From Candidatus Wallbacteria bacterium (GTDB taxonomy: Bacteria; Muiribacteriota; JAQTZZ01): a stretch of DNA of 64,000 bases. Positions 24,685 to 33,464 of this stretch are shown one piece after another (positions within the stretch are counted from its first letter, which is position 1; each line of letters opens with the position of its first letter). The notes below the pieces were generated by a model. The model did not search any database and was not told the DNA's origin. It was given only the letters and a program-made list of their open reading frames with translations. The translations under genes and the position numbers were made by a program. The DNA lies in the NCBI GenBank assembly GCA_028687545.1, contig JAQTZZ010000018.1:8156-72155 (forward strand). Reading direction: 5' to 3'.

Positions 24685-24712
24685 TTGAATTAATCCCGGA
24701 TTCAGATAAAAT
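24685..24712 (+). promoter_or_regulatory. Promoter of the TPR-caspase gene
   Basis: TTGAAT (24685-24690), 16-nt spacer, TAAAAT (24707-24712), immediately downstream of the TTGTAAC palindrome. Confidence 0.65.
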
Positions 24713-24743
24713 TTGACTAGAGCATAGAAAAAGGTGGGCATTG

Positions 24744-27700
24744 ATGAAATCAGTTTTTGTTTTAGTTTTAATAGTCTTGTTTGAGGGCAGCGTATTCTCC
24801 GCAGATATTGACAAGTTATTTAATGGCCCCCCCCAACATAATATGGCCGATCAGTTTCAATCAGGGATTTCTGATGTCCGTGTTTCGCCTGCACCTTTTC
24901 ATCCTAACCCGGGATCTGTTATTCCATCTCCTTTTTCTTCAGAACAAGCCTCATGTTTGGCCAAACTCAAATCTCTTAACAGCCTGATCGATACTTCCCT
25001 CTGGACTCTTTATCTCTCCAAACATATCACAGACCAAGCACTGTCGGGGTCTTGCCGTTCCAGCAAAGCCAGCCCAAAACCCGACCTAACCCCATCTCTA
25101 AGTGAATCCATCGAACAAATCTATGCCTCCTCTATCGATGAAATCGACCACGAATCAACCTCTATTGGCGGGAAAATAGCCGACACCTTGAAAACTGGTG
25201 ACGATCATCTTTTCCATGAATTCACGAACTTTTTCCATAGATCAACAGAAAATCAGAAAAGTGGCCTTTCCACCCTGGCGATGAAAATCGAGGAATGTTT
25301 AAATCAGGGTCAGTGTCGTGCTCAATCCCCTGACCCTAACCACGACCTGTCCCCGTATCTCGCAGAACTGAAAAAAATTATCTCTGAAGCCAATTCCATT
25401 CAAGTCAGCTTTGATCAGTACCAGACTGGAATCCCGGAGATGATAGGCAAATATGGCGTTCTGGCTGCGGCGTATTACAGCGACGCCCTGCACGAATTGA
25501 TCGAAACCGGGAAAAAGGATGAATTCAAGGAGAAAAGCAAGTTTGCCGGTAAAGCTCTAGATCTTTATTCCAGGCTGAATCAGGAATATTGTTTCCCTAA
25601 GCCCATTAGAGCGAACGTAACTGCAGTTTACAGCAAAGCTGAAGATGCCAGAAACAATGGAAAATACAGCGAAGCTATTGGTTTGTATCAGCAGGTCATT
25701 TCCATGGATTCAACCTATGCCTCTCAGAATGGCTGCTACAACCACATCGGAGATTGTTACCGGGCATTGAAGCAATATTCTGACGCTATCAGTAATTATA
25801 AGCAAAGCATTGCTATAGATGCCACGGATCCATACAAAAGGAATTCTTACACTTCCGGATTGGCGATATATACATATGATTTACCTGCAATCGAAGATAA
25901 TTACCTCAAAGCTATCGCCTTTCAAGATGATGTGAGGAAACTGACTAATGATCAAGTAATATTGCAGAACATAGGAAAGGACAGAGCCGGGATTTACGAA
26001 AAACTGGGTTCTATGGAAAGCCTTGACCACGAAAAGCGGATAGGTTATTACAAACAATCCGGTGAAGAATGGGTAAAATACACCGACCAGTTCCCTACAG
26101 CAGTTGATGCATCTGACGCGCTCTGGAACGGAGGGCAGTGCTTCACATATTCCACAGGTTCTCCTCAATTGCAGTCTCTGCTTGCAGATCAGAAGGAAGA
26201 GCGGGAAAAATGTTATCTGCGGGGAATCGAGATCTATAGACGACTGAGAAGTGACTATCCAGCCTATTATCGCAATAATGAGGCCTTATTTGAAATCGGG
26301 CAAAGTTACGGATACATCGGATTCATGGATTATCTGACAGGCAAACCTTATTATATTGTTCTGCAGAAAAAAGCGGAATACTGCCTTAAAGCAGTCGATG
26401 CTTTCAGGCAGTTTGTAACCGAATACCCCAACGATGGATCTTACATAATGGGAGCAAGAGCGGGCATAGCCACCAACTTCGCCCACGCAGCCAGTTACTA
26501 CGAAGACCAGCTGAATCTCCAGGAGATAGAGCATTATTATCAGGAAAGCAACTCCGCCTGGCAGGACATGATCAATCATACCCAGGTGGATTATTACAAT
26601 GCCTATGGGAACCAGCGCATCGGTGACAACTGTAAAATTCTGGCCCGGGATTTTCGTGGGATCAATGGGAACCTGGAAAAACAGAAAGAATACGCTGACA
26701 AGGCGATCTCTGCATATGGCGTCGTATCCGGGAATGAGGCAAACGACACTATTGATAGAGGGCTTTCCATGCTCTATTGTGGCGATGTCTGCATGGATCT
26801 GAAAGACTTTGACAAGGCTATCGGCTGGTATGATCAGGTGATCGATAAATTCGCAGCAGGCAGCTATGGTTTGTATCTCGCGGGATATGGTTACATCTTC
26901 AAAGGCGATTGCCTGTATGAGAAAGGGCGATCTGCGGAAGGCAAAGCCGCCTGCCAGAAATTTTACGATTTTGGAGCAGCACCCGGTGATCTTCCCAGTT
27001 ATTACATACGGGCTGATCTTGTGATGGGCAAATGCGAGTATGGCCTGCAGGATTATACTGGTGCAATCGCCAGCCTGGATAAAGTTCAGAGCTATTCCCT
27101 TAATCCTTCTGAAGATATTATGTGTGCGGCTGCTTATCTGTTTCACGGTAAATGCAAAGCTGGGCAGGGTAATTATTCGGCTGCCCACCAGGATCTGGCC
27201 AAAGTGGTTAGCATCTATTCTAAGCAGATTTCATACAATCAGGATCATTGGTGGTTCGATGACACGGTGATCAGTGCAAAGGATGAGATTTCCAAAGTAG
27301 TGAAAGTCAAAATCGACCCGATGGTTGAAACAATTTCACAAGGTGAAAGCAAGACCTTCACAGCTACATTAGTTTACACAGATGACACTCCAGCCTTGTT
27401 GCCGTCAGGCTCGATCAAGGAATGGAAATGGGAAGAGAGCGGCAATGAGGGTGATGGCCATGTTATTAATTTTACAGGTAACACCGCGACTTACAAAGGC
27501 GGCTCAGGTGATTTCCAGGATACTATCCTCACAGCCAAGGCTTTAATCAACGGTGGTAGCTATGGCACCCGTGCAGTTCCGTCCGATGTTTGGGTTGAAG
27601 GGGACAACCAACTTCCGGTGTGTTTGGTGAATGAGAATGGTGTAAGAATAATATCTCCACCGATTTTCATTCCAGACGATGGAGTTGATAAAGGACTTCC

Positions 27701-29114
27701 CCCAAATTCAAATGATCCATTAGACATCACTGTCTTTTTCCATTCTCAATATACCACTATACAACAAGATGAATTGACGGTTTCATTCTTGAGTCCGGAC
27801 ACGTTGGGAGAAATGAATGTTTCTCTCATGGAAACAGGACCTGACACTCATGTTTTTCAATCAGCAAATGGGAGTTATGAAATCACTATCTATAACCCGC
27901 TGCCTGCACCACCGGTAACCTCAAAAGCTACGAAGAAAAAAACAGGAACTGAAAAAATGAATCTCGATTTCAAAGTTCCCGATAAAGTCCTGCATTTTGA
28001 ATTACCAATCTGGCTAGGACCAGGTATCAGTAAACCCGGAGCAAATAATTTGAAAGAAAATTATTTTTATATGGCTTCAAATAGAGTTTTCTTTCGTGGA
28101 AGTTGCGCAAAAATCGATCAAACCGAATATGTCCCATTGAACTCCAAGGTCTATGTGGAAGTAATTGATGATTCTGCCCAAGGAGATTTCGTGAATGCAT
28201 CGCTGACCAGTAATAATGGCAAGCAAAAAGATTTGCAATGCAAAAAAATAAAACCAAAGCATTACAGGTCAGAACCGTTTTTTATCATTCCGCAAGATTT
28301 TTCACCGGATGAAATATATTATAGGGGAAAGAATTATCCTGTGATCAAGGTCGATTTAGCTAATTCTCAAAAAGAAGGGGGTTTAGGACCTTTTTTCCAT
28401 ACAAAATATCATGATTTTGACAAAATCGCATATGTGAAAAAAGCAGCCTATGCAGTTTTTGCAAAAAGAGACACTAATTCCTATCCATTCAGCAAATGGA
28501 ATTTCAATTCAATCTGTGACAGCCTGGATAAGCTTGGATATCAGGTACTCAGGGATTACAGCCCGACACGTGAAGAGATAAACCAAGCATTAAAATACTC
28601 AGCTATCATTTTTATTTTTTCTCATGGGCGCGGGAACCTTGAGACTATACCACAAATACCAACGTCCATTGCTGTCTATGAGACGAATGACAGCCATGTC
28701 CTTGGAACCAGCGATCAAAATTATTATAAGCCAGAAGATGTCCCTGATTTACAAACCAACTTAGACCTTGTTTGTTTTTCCTTCTGTTGGTCAGGAATTG
28801 GAGGAACTCTTAAAAATTGGAACGACAAATTGAAATCAAAATGCATTATGGGATGGGACTATAATAATACGGGCTGGTTTAGCGATGGCATATATGGAGT
28901 GAATAAAGGAGAAGTATTAGGACAAATTTCATTATCATTTTATGCAAGTTTCTTTTCAAAGTTTTTAGCAGGTGATCGTAAGCTTTTGATTAAAAAGGCT
29001 GCCGAAGACGCACTCTTCAATTCCACTTTAGGGAGATGGAAAATCAATGAACCACTGCTCATCCTTCCTCTTGATACAGATATTATTATCAACAATATTC
29101 GGAGCATCAGATGA
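24744..29114 (+). CDS. Giant exported TPR protein with C-terminal caspase-like domain
   Basis: 1456 residues from ATG 24744 (a TTG sits just before). Signal peptide (1-19); a helical region; about a dozen TPR-like repeats (about 280-850, for example GKYSEAIGLYQQVISMDSTY and KDFDKAIGWYDQVIDKF); an Ig-like domain (about 855-950); further beta domains; and a last domain with a caspase-type dyad. His is H1294 in FIFSHGRG and the nucleophile is C1348 in CFSFCWSG. Proteolytic activity is inferred. A pilin-like gene overlaps its 3' end by 4 nt. A TTGTAAC operator suggests co-regulation with the papain genes. Confidence 0.75.
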   Translation: MKSVFVLVLIVLFEGSVFSADIDKLFNGPPQHNMADQFQSGISDVRVSPAPFHPNPGSVIPSPFSSEQASCLAKLKSLNSLIDTSLWTLYLSKHITDQALSGSCRSSKASPKPDLTPSLSESIEQIYASSIDEIDHESTSIGGKIADTLKTGDDHLFHEFTNFFHRSTENQKSGLSTLAMKIEECLNQGQCRAQSPDPNHDLSPYLAELKKIISEANSIQVSFDQYQTGIPEMIGKYGVLAAAYYSDALHELIETGKKDEFKEKSKFAGKALDLYSRLNQEYCFPKPIRANVTAVYSKAEDARNNGKYSEAIGLYQQVISMDSTYASQNGCYNHIGDCYRALKQYSDAISNYKQSIAIDATDPYKRNSYTSGLAIYTYDLPAIEDNYLKAIAFQDDVRKLTNDQVILQNIGKDRAGIYEKLGSMESLDHEKRIGYYKQSGEEWVKYTDQFPTAVDASDALWNGGQCFTYSTGSPQLQSLLADQKEEREKCYLRGIEIYRRLRSDYPAYYRNNEALFEIGQSYGYIGFMDYLTGKPYYIVLQKKAEYCLKAVDAFRQFVTEYPNDGSYIMGARAGIATNFAHAASYYEDQLNLQEIEHYYQESNSAWQDMINHTQVDYYNAYGNQRIGDNCKILARDFRGINGNLEKQKEYADKAISAYGVVSGNEANDTIDRGLSMLYCGDVCMDLKDFDKAIGWYDQVIDKFAAGSYGLYLAGYGYIFKGDCLYEKGRSAEGKAACQKFYDFGAAPGDLPSYYIRADLVMGKCEYGLQDYTGAIASLDKVQSYSLNPSEDIMCAAAYLFHGKCKAGQGNYSAAHQDLAKVVSIYSKQISYNQDHWWFDDTVISAKDEISKVVKVKIDPMVETISQGESKTFTATLVYTDDTPALLPSGSIKEWKWEESGNEGDGHVINFTGNTATYKGGSGDFQDTILTAKALINGGSYGTRAVPSDVWVEGDNQLPVCLVNENGVRIISPPIFIPDDGVDKGLPPNSNDPLDITVFFHSQYTTIQQDELTVSFLSPDTLGEMNVSLMETGPDTHVFQSANGSYEITIYNPLPAPPVTSKATKKKTGTEKMNLDFKVPDKVLHFELPIWLGPGISKPGANNLKENYFYMASNRVFFRGSCAKIDQTEYVPLNSKVYVEVIDDSAQGDFVNASLTSNNGKQKDLQCKKIKPKHYRSEPFFIIPQDFSPDEIYYRGKNYPVIKVDLANSQKEGGLGPFFHTKYHDFDKIAYVKKAAYAVFAKRDTNSYPFSKWNFNSICDSLDKLGYQVLRDYSPTREEINQALKYSAIIFIFSHGRGNLETIPQIPTSIAVYETNDSHVLGTSDQNYYKPEDVPDLQTNLDLVCFSFCWSGIGGTLKNWNDKLKSKCIMGWDYNNTGWFSDGIYGVNKGEVLGQISLSFYASFFSKFLAGDRKLLIKKAAEDALFNSTLGRWKINEPLLILPLDTDIIINNIRSIR

Positions 29115-29455
29115 CAAAAAAAAGGAGTTTTATCATTTTTTTATGCGCTGTACCTGTTTTGATAATTCTAATCAGCATACCTCGTTATAATAAGGCACGA
29201 TTTTATAATGATGAAAAAGCATGCGAAAGTTTTCTTAACAGCTATCCCTATGCTGCTAAGCAATATCTCATCGACAATCCCGGTAAAACAACTGAAATTA
29301 TCGAAAATCTCAATGTTTTAAGTAAATTCATACGTGATCCAGGTGCGATTAAATGTCCTGCTAGCGGCAGGTATTACTCGGTCCTTATAAGCGATGAAAT
29401 ATATTTTCGCTGCACATATCATAAGGAACTGGATAATTTCTTTGTCGTAAAATGA
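29111..29455 (+). CDS. Small membrane-anchored, pseudopilin-like protein
   Basis: 114 residues. ATGA overlap with the giant gene implies translational coupling. An N-terminal transmembrane helix (about 7-25) follows a short KKR-containing head. The C-terminal half has CPASGRYYSV and CTYH, resembling the CPxGGxY...CxxH end of some type IV pilin-like proteins, but no prepilin peptidase site is clear. It is most likely a dedicated partner of the TPR-caspase protein in the envelope (inference from coupling). Confidence 0.6.
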   Translation: MTKKRSFIIFLCAVPVLIILISIPRYNKARFYNDEKACESFLNSYPYAAKQYLIDNPGKTTEIIENLNVLSKFIRDPGAIKCPASGRYYSVLISDEIYFRCTYHKELDNFFVVK

Positions 29456-29460
29456 TAATT

Positions 29461-29630
29461 CGGCAGAGCACTACCTCTATATCTGCGACTATCTCCAGCA
29501 CTAGCTGAAAGACTTTTTTCACATGGAAGCATTGGGCAGCATTGTGGCCGGCAATCTGGGAGGCCCTGGGATCGTGTCCAACAAGCCGGATGTAATGAAG
29601 GAAGCGCAGAGGATCGGGGGAATGATTTGA
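29461..29630 (+). pseudogene. Truncated, disrupted copy of the flavoprotein 3' end
   Basis: Translates in frame as the last 56 codons of the flavoprotein at 24104, but the Trp codon TGG has become TAG and the 5' two thirds are missing. 29539-29621 is identical to 24564-24646 (83 bp), whereas the preceding 75 bp differ at about 22 positions. The sharp change in identity points to gene conversion between diverged paralogues. Confidence 0.85.
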
Positions 29631-29649
29631 AATTATGCTGAAAAACCGC

Positions 29650-29678
29650 TTGCTTTTTAATTTTCCGGCCGATATAAT
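29650..29678 (+). promoter_or_regulatory. Sigma-70-type promoter of the tiny transcription unit
   Basis: TTGCTT (29650-29655), 17-nt spacer, TATAAT (29673-29678), 33 nt before a ribosome site and short reading frame. Confidence 0.7.
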
Positions 29679-29711
29679 ATTTATAGTATTAATTCAAAGG
29701 AGGGAACAGTC

Positions 29712-29774
29712 ATGATGAAATTTGAGAAAACCACATTCGGCGTTCGCACGTCCCTCCAAGGTGCCACTGGTTAA
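29712..29774 (+). CDS. Candidate 20-residue peptide, or small RNA
   Basis: Promoter, GGAGGGAA ribosome site, ATG ATG, 20 codons, TAA and a GAAA-loop terminator all lie within about 180 bp. The peptide would be MMKFEKTTFGVRTSLQGATG, with no signal sequence. Alternatives are a small RNA or an attenuator ahead of the RIO kinase: a second strong ribosome site (AAGGAGGATCACG before ATG 29863) opens a further short frame that overlaps the kinase start. Confidence 0.4.
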   Translation: MMKFEKTTFGVRTSLQGATG

Positions 29775-29800
29775 TTTCCTGATCTGAGAACGAAATTCCA

Positions 29801-29830
29801 AAAGCCACCCGAAAGGGTGGCTTTTTTGTT
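29801..29830 (+). terminator. Rho-independent terminator with GAAA tetraloop
   Basis: AAAGCCACCC (29801-29810), GAAA, GGGTGGCTTT (29815-29824), then a T-run. Very stable. Confidence 0.92.
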
Positions 29831-29915
29831 TTATACATAAAAATTTTCCAAGGAGGATCACGATGTTTGTACAGACCAGAAGAGTTTCCATTAAAAAAAT
29901 CCGGAGGAACGCATC

Positions 29916-30653
29916 ATGTCAGATTATTATGAAGATTCCAGCGTGCTGGAACAGCTCTATGCTGAAGGGCTGATCGAAAATGTATGTTACAGGATAAAAA
30001 GCGGAAAAGAAGCCACAGTTTACTGCTGCCAGGCGGCACCGCTGTACGGGGACGGACTGGTGAGCGCCAAGGTCTACAAGCCGGTACGCGACAGAGGCTT
30101 TAAAAGGGCTAATGTCTATCTGAAAGGACGGGTGACACTGGACAAGCGGGAAGGCAGAGCCATTAAAAACAAGTCGGAGTTCGGCCGCGAGGCCCAGCTT
30201 GCGACCTGGGTCGGCCAGGAATACGAGACCATGCAGGGCCTCTACGAAGCAGGGGCGGACATTCCCAGGCCGGTCAGATGCACAGGCAGAGCATTGCTGA
30301 TGGAACACATCGGCTGCGCTGATTCGGCCGCTCCTCAGCTCAAGGATGTGGCGCTGGAGAGGGAAGAGGCGGAACGCCTTTACTGGCGGCTGATGGACAA
30401 TATAGAGCTGATGCTGTCTCAGAACTGCATCCACGCCGATCTCTCTGCCTACAATGTCCTGTACTGGGAAGGCAACATCAAACTGATCGACTTTCCGCAG
30501 GCCATAGATCCCCGCTTCAACCGCGAGGCTGAGACGATACTGCTCCGTGACATGGGGAATCTGCAGCATCATTTCTTGCGTTACGGCATCGATGACGATG
30601 TGGAAACCCGTGGACGCAGGCTCTGGCGGCAGTTCGTGAGCGGAAGGCTTTAG
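29916..30653 (+). CDS. RIO1-family atypical serine protein kinase
   Basis: 245 residues, start after CCGGAGGAA. RIO signatures are complete: a flexible ATP loop SGKEATVY, Lys in SAKVYKP, catalytic loop HADLSAYNVLYW and metal motif LIDFPQAID. Bacterial RIO proteins are widespread but poorly understood; archaeal and eukaryotic members act in small-subunit maturation. Cytoplasmic. Followed by a large terminator. Confidence 0.92.
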   Translation: MSDYYEDSSVLEQLYAEGLIENVCYRIKSGKEATVYCCQAAPLYGDGLVSAKVYKPVRDRGFKRANVYLKGRVTLDKREGRAIKNKSEFGREAQLATWVGQEYETMQGLYEAGADIPRPVRCTGRALLMEHIGCADSAAPQLKDVALEREEAERLYWRLMDNIELMLSQNCIHADLSAYNVLYWEGNIKLIDFPQAIDPRFNREAETILLRDMGNLQHHFLRYGIDDDVETRGRRLWRQFVSGRL

Positions 30654-30662
30654 TCCACTTGT

Positions 30663-30721
30663 AAGGGTCGGGCAGTGCAAGGGTCGATTTGAAACCGGCC
30701 CTTGCGGCCGACCCTTATTTT
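30663..30721 (+). terminator. Large two-part terminator hairpin
   Basis: Outer arms AAGGGTCGG (30663-30671) and CCGACCCTT (30708-30716), inner arms GCAAGGG (30677-30683) and CCCTTGC (30699-30705), then ATTTTT. Confidence 0.85.
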
Positions 30722-30811
30722 TCAAGCTGTATCAGATACGATTTGCAAAACCAATTTAAATACTATACCATCCCTTTTATCTCAAATTCATACTTGCACA
30801 AGGAGTCCAAA

Positions 30812-31354
30812 ATGAAAGTTCTGCTGGTACTTATCGCTCTCATGTTCTCGATTACCGCTTTTTCCGCTCCAGCCGCAGCACCTGCTCCATTTGCGATAGC
30901 CTATGTCGATTTCCAGAAGATTGTGCAGTCCTATTATAAAACCGAAGAGCTCTCTCAGGCACTCCAGGGAAAGGCTCAGGAGAGACAGAAGAAATTCGAA
31001 GCGAGTAAGAAAGCTCTGGATGACATGGAAAAAGAATACAAGGCCAAAGAGAGCACTCTCACCACAGAGCAGAAGCAGTCCCAGGAAGTCAGCCTAAACA
31101 ACAAGATGATGGAACTTCAGGAAATGGGAAAGAAATATGACGAGGAAATGCAGAATCTGCAGAGCGACGAATTCAACAAACTCAAGGCTGAAATCCAAAC
31201 TGTCATGAAAACCGTGGCAGACAAGGAAGGATTCAGCGTAATCGTCGAGAAGAACGTGATCTACATCGGCGGCACTGATCTGACAGACAAAGTGATCGAA
31301 ACACTCAATGTCGGACATAAAGCACCTGAGAAAAAACCTGTCAACGGGAAATAA
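30812..31354 (+). CDS. skp: Periplasmic chaperone of the OmpH/Skp family
   Basis: 180 residues from the ATG after AAGGAG; an upstream in-frame ATG lacks a ribosome site and would bury the signal peptide (1-19). AIAYVDFQKIVQSYYKTEE opens the Skp domain, followed by the long Lys/Glu-rich coiled-coil hairpin (about 55-135) and a closing GFSVIVEKNVIYIGGTDLTD strand, all characteristic. Skp escorts outer-membrane proteins across the periplasm, so this supports a two-membrane cell. It is not beside bamA or lpxD here, which is unusual. Confidence 0.85.
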   Translation: MKVLLVLIALMFSITAFSAPAAAPAPFAIAYVDFQKIVQSYYKTEELSQALQGKAQERQKKFEASKKALDDMEKEYKAKESTLTTEQKQSQEVSLNNKMMELQEMGKKYDEEMQNLQSDEFNKLKAEIQTVMKTVADKEGFSVIVEKNVIYIGGTDLTDKVIETLNVGHKAPEKKPVNGK

Positions 31355-31359
31355 TCTGA

Positions 31360-31382
31360 TACAATTTGTAACAAATTGTAAC
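31360..31382 (+). promoter_or_regulatory. Operator region of papain gene 1
   Basis: TACAATTTG, TAA, CAAATTGTA is a 9-bp-arm palindrome. It also contains two TTGTAAC heptamers (31366-31372 and 31376-31382) exactly 10 bp apart, the second touching the -35. Confidence 0.65.
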
Positions 31383-31411
31383 TTTACATGCTGTGGTGAG
31401 TGGGGTAGTAT
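31383..31411 (+). promoter_or_regulatory. Promoter of papain gene 1
   Basis: TTTACA (31383-31388), 17-nt spacer, TAGTAT (31406-31411), 46 nt before the start codon. Confidence 0.65.
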
Positions 31412-31457
31412 CTAGGTAGTACAAGTATACAAGTATTCAAGGAAAGGAGCATCGAGA

Positions 31458-32324
31458 ATGAAAGTCTGTATCCTTCTCTCTGTGATTCTGTTTTCACTGT
31501 TTTTGAACGTACCTACCGCTTCAGCCGAGGATCTGGTCGGCCTGCTGCAGAATTTGGCTATTACTGCCCAGCAGGAAGGTTCCCTGTACCAGGTTTCAAC
31601 GAATGCGGCACCCAACGGCATTCCGCTGGATAAACTCTGCGGTTTGAAAAGACCCGACTATTGGGATGCAGTTGTGCATATGAGAAAAGCGCCTGTCGGG
31701 AAAGCGACTCTTCCAGCCCAATATGACTGGAGAGCGCAGAACGGCTGCACTCCTATCAAAAATCAAGGTTCCTGCGGCAGTTGCTGGTCATTCGCCTCTG
31801 TCGGAATCTTTGAATCTGCGATCCTGATCAAAGATTCTGATGTGGTCGACCTGGCTGAACAGGACTTGCTGGACTGCAACAGTTACGGTTACAGCTGCAA
31901 CGGCGGATGGCTTGATGCCGTAGGTTACTTCAAGGACAAAGGTTGCTCCTTGGAGAAACTCGTGCCTTACCAGGCTGCAGACGGCACCTGCAAGAATGTT
32001 TCCCGCACATACAAGATCAAGGACTGGGCGACTGTCGATGCCACGACTGACGCCATCAAGCAGGCAATCTACAAATACGGCCCGGTTTCCTCGGTCGTAG
32101 CCGCTGATTCCAGCTTCCAGTATTATACCAGCGGTGTATACAATCACAGCTATTCCAGTGTCAATCACGCCATCATCCTGGTAGGCTGGGATGACAGTAT
32201 GGGTAAGAAAGGCTGCTGGATCCTGAGAAACTCATGGGGTACAAGCTGGGGCGAAAAGGGCTATATGTACATCGAATACGGCTGCTCCAAAGTCGGATCA
32301 GATAATGTCTGCGTGACATATTGA
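31458..32324 (+). CDS. Secreted papain-family (C1A) cysteine peptidase, copy 1
   Basis: 288 residues: signal peptide (1-22), a short propeptide of about 65 residues, then a papain domain starting near LPAQYDWR. The oxyanion Gln is in KNQGSCGSCWSF, with nucleophile C109, H237 (VNHAIILVGW) and N258 (LRNSWGTSWGEKGYM). Disulfide-forming cysteines (LDCNSYGYSCNGGW) are conserved. The propeptide lacks a recognisable ERFNIN signature. First of three tandem paralogues with similar leaders. A terminator follows each copy, so each is its own transcription unit. Confidence 0.93.
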   Translation: MKVCILLSVILFSLFLNVPTASAEDLVGLLQNLAITAQQEGSLYQVSTNAAPNGIPLDKLCGLKRPDYWDAVVHMRKAPVGKATLPAQYDWRAQNGCTPIKNQGSCGSCWSFASVGIFESAILIKDSDVVDLAEQDLLDCNSYGYSCNGGWLDAVGYFKDKGCSLEKLVPYQAADGTCKNVSRTYKIKDWATVDATTDAIKQAIYKYGPVSSVVAADSSFQYYTSGVYNHSYSSVNHAIILVGWDDSMGKKGCWILRNSWGTSWGEKGYMYIEYGCSKVGSDNVCVTY

Positions 32325-32349
32325 TTCTGATGCTTTGAACTGAAACTAT

Positions 32350-32373
32350 AGGAGGCCGACAGGCCTCCTTTTT
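32350..32373 (+). terminator. Rho-independent terminator
   Basis: AGGAGGCC (32350-32357), GACA, GGCCTCCT (32362-32369), then T residues. Confidence 0.9.
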
Positions 32374-32431
32374 CATATCCATTTATTAATCATAGCTTGA
32401 ATTGTGTGATGGGAATCTGGTGCAAAACAAT

Positions 32432-32476
32432 TTGTTGCACAATTGTAACTTTACAGGAACAGTTTTATGAGATAAT
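32432..32476 (+). promoter_or_regulatory. Operator and promoter of papain gene 2
   Basis: TTGTTGC (32432-32438) and TTGTAAC (32443-32449), 11 bp apart, abut the -35 TTTACA (32450-32455). The -10 is probably GATAAT (32471-32476) with a 15-nt spacer, shorter than usual, which fits an activated promoter. AATTGTAACTTTACA is identical to the copy 1 sequence. Confidence 0.6.
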
Positions 32477-32509
32477 GTGGATACAGAAAAATGAAAAGGA
32501 GAATTGTGC

Positions 32510-33373
32510 ATGAAAGTTTTTAGCTTGCTTCTCATCTTTCTTTTTACTCTGCTTCAAAACACCCCGGCTGCAGCTGATGACCTGGTCAACCTTTTGCAGG
32601 ATCTGGCTTTGGTGGCCGAGCAGGAAGGTTCCATGTACAAAGTTTCTGCAGATGCAGCTCCCAAAGGGATTCCTCTGGAAACTCTGTGCGGATTACAGAG
32701 GCCTGATTACGCTGATGCCATTGAACATATGAGAAAACTGACCCTCGAAAAAGAAGCGCTTCCCGATAAATTTGACTGGAGAACCCAGAATGCCTGCACC
32801 CCGATCAAGAATCAGGGATCGTGCGGCAGCTGCTGGGCCTTTTCCTCTGTAGGAATTTTTGAGTCAGGGATAGCGATCAAGGATGCTGTGGTCGTGGACC
32901 TCTCAGAGCAGGATCTGCTTGATTGCAACGGCATGGGATATAGCTGCAAGGGCGGCTGGCTGGATGCTCTGAAGTATTTCAAAGATAAAGGTTGCGCAGA
33001 CGAGAAAACCGTGCCTTATCAGGCAGCAGTCGGCAAATGTAAAAATGTGGAACGCTCATATAAAATCAAGGACTGGGCGACTGTAAATCCTACAACTGAT
33101 GAGATCAAGCTGGCCATCTTCAAATACGGTCCTGTCTCATCGGATGTAGCGGCTGACTCCAGCTTTCAGTATTACTCCAGCGGAGTTTATAACCACAATT
33201 ACACCAAAATCAACCATGCAATTATTCTGGTGGGATGGGACGATACGATGGGCAAGAAAGGCTGCTGGATCTTGAGGAACTCGTGGGGTTCGAGCTGGGG
33301 TGACAAAGGCTATATGTATATCGAATATGGTTGTTCCAAAGTCGGCAATGACGTTGTCTGCCTGACATACTAG
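32510..33373 (+). CDS. Secreted papain-family (C1A) cysteine peptidase, copy 2
   Basis: 287 residues from ATG 32510, chosen over TTG 32504 because AGGAG is then 7 nt away. Same layout as copy 1: signal peptide, short propeptide with MYKVSADAAPKGIPL, and catalytic motifs KNQGSCGSCWAFSS, INHAIILVGWDD and LRNSWGSSWGDKGYM. Very similar to copy 1 over the whole length, so a recent tandem duplication. Predicted active. Specificity may differ because the region before the first catalytic motif varies. Confidence 0.93.
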   Translation: MKVFSLLLIFLFTLLQNTPAAADDLVNLLQDLALVAEQEGSMYKVSADAAPKGIPLETLCGLQRPDYADAIEHMRKLTLEKEALPDKFDWRTQNACTPIKNQGSCGSCWAFSSVGIFESGIAIKDAVVVDLSEQDLLDCNGMGYSCKGGWLDALKYFKDKGCADEKTVPYQAAVGKCKNVERSYKIKDWATVNPTTDEIKLAIFKYGPVSSDVAADSSFQYYSSGVYNHNYTKINHAIILVGWDDTMGKKGCWILRNSWGSSWGDKGYMYIEYGCSKVGNDVVCLTY

Positions 33374-33464
33374 TACATTGTAAACTATGTTTCATGTGAC
33401 GGCAGGTTCTATGCAAGAAGTTGGTAAGTTAGTAGGTTTGTAAGTTTGTATGTTGGAAAACATT

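Noticed and set aside
29919-30725. 268-codon minus-strand open frame
   Set aside because: Exact antisense shadow of the RIO kinase, whose catalytic motifs are unmistakable.
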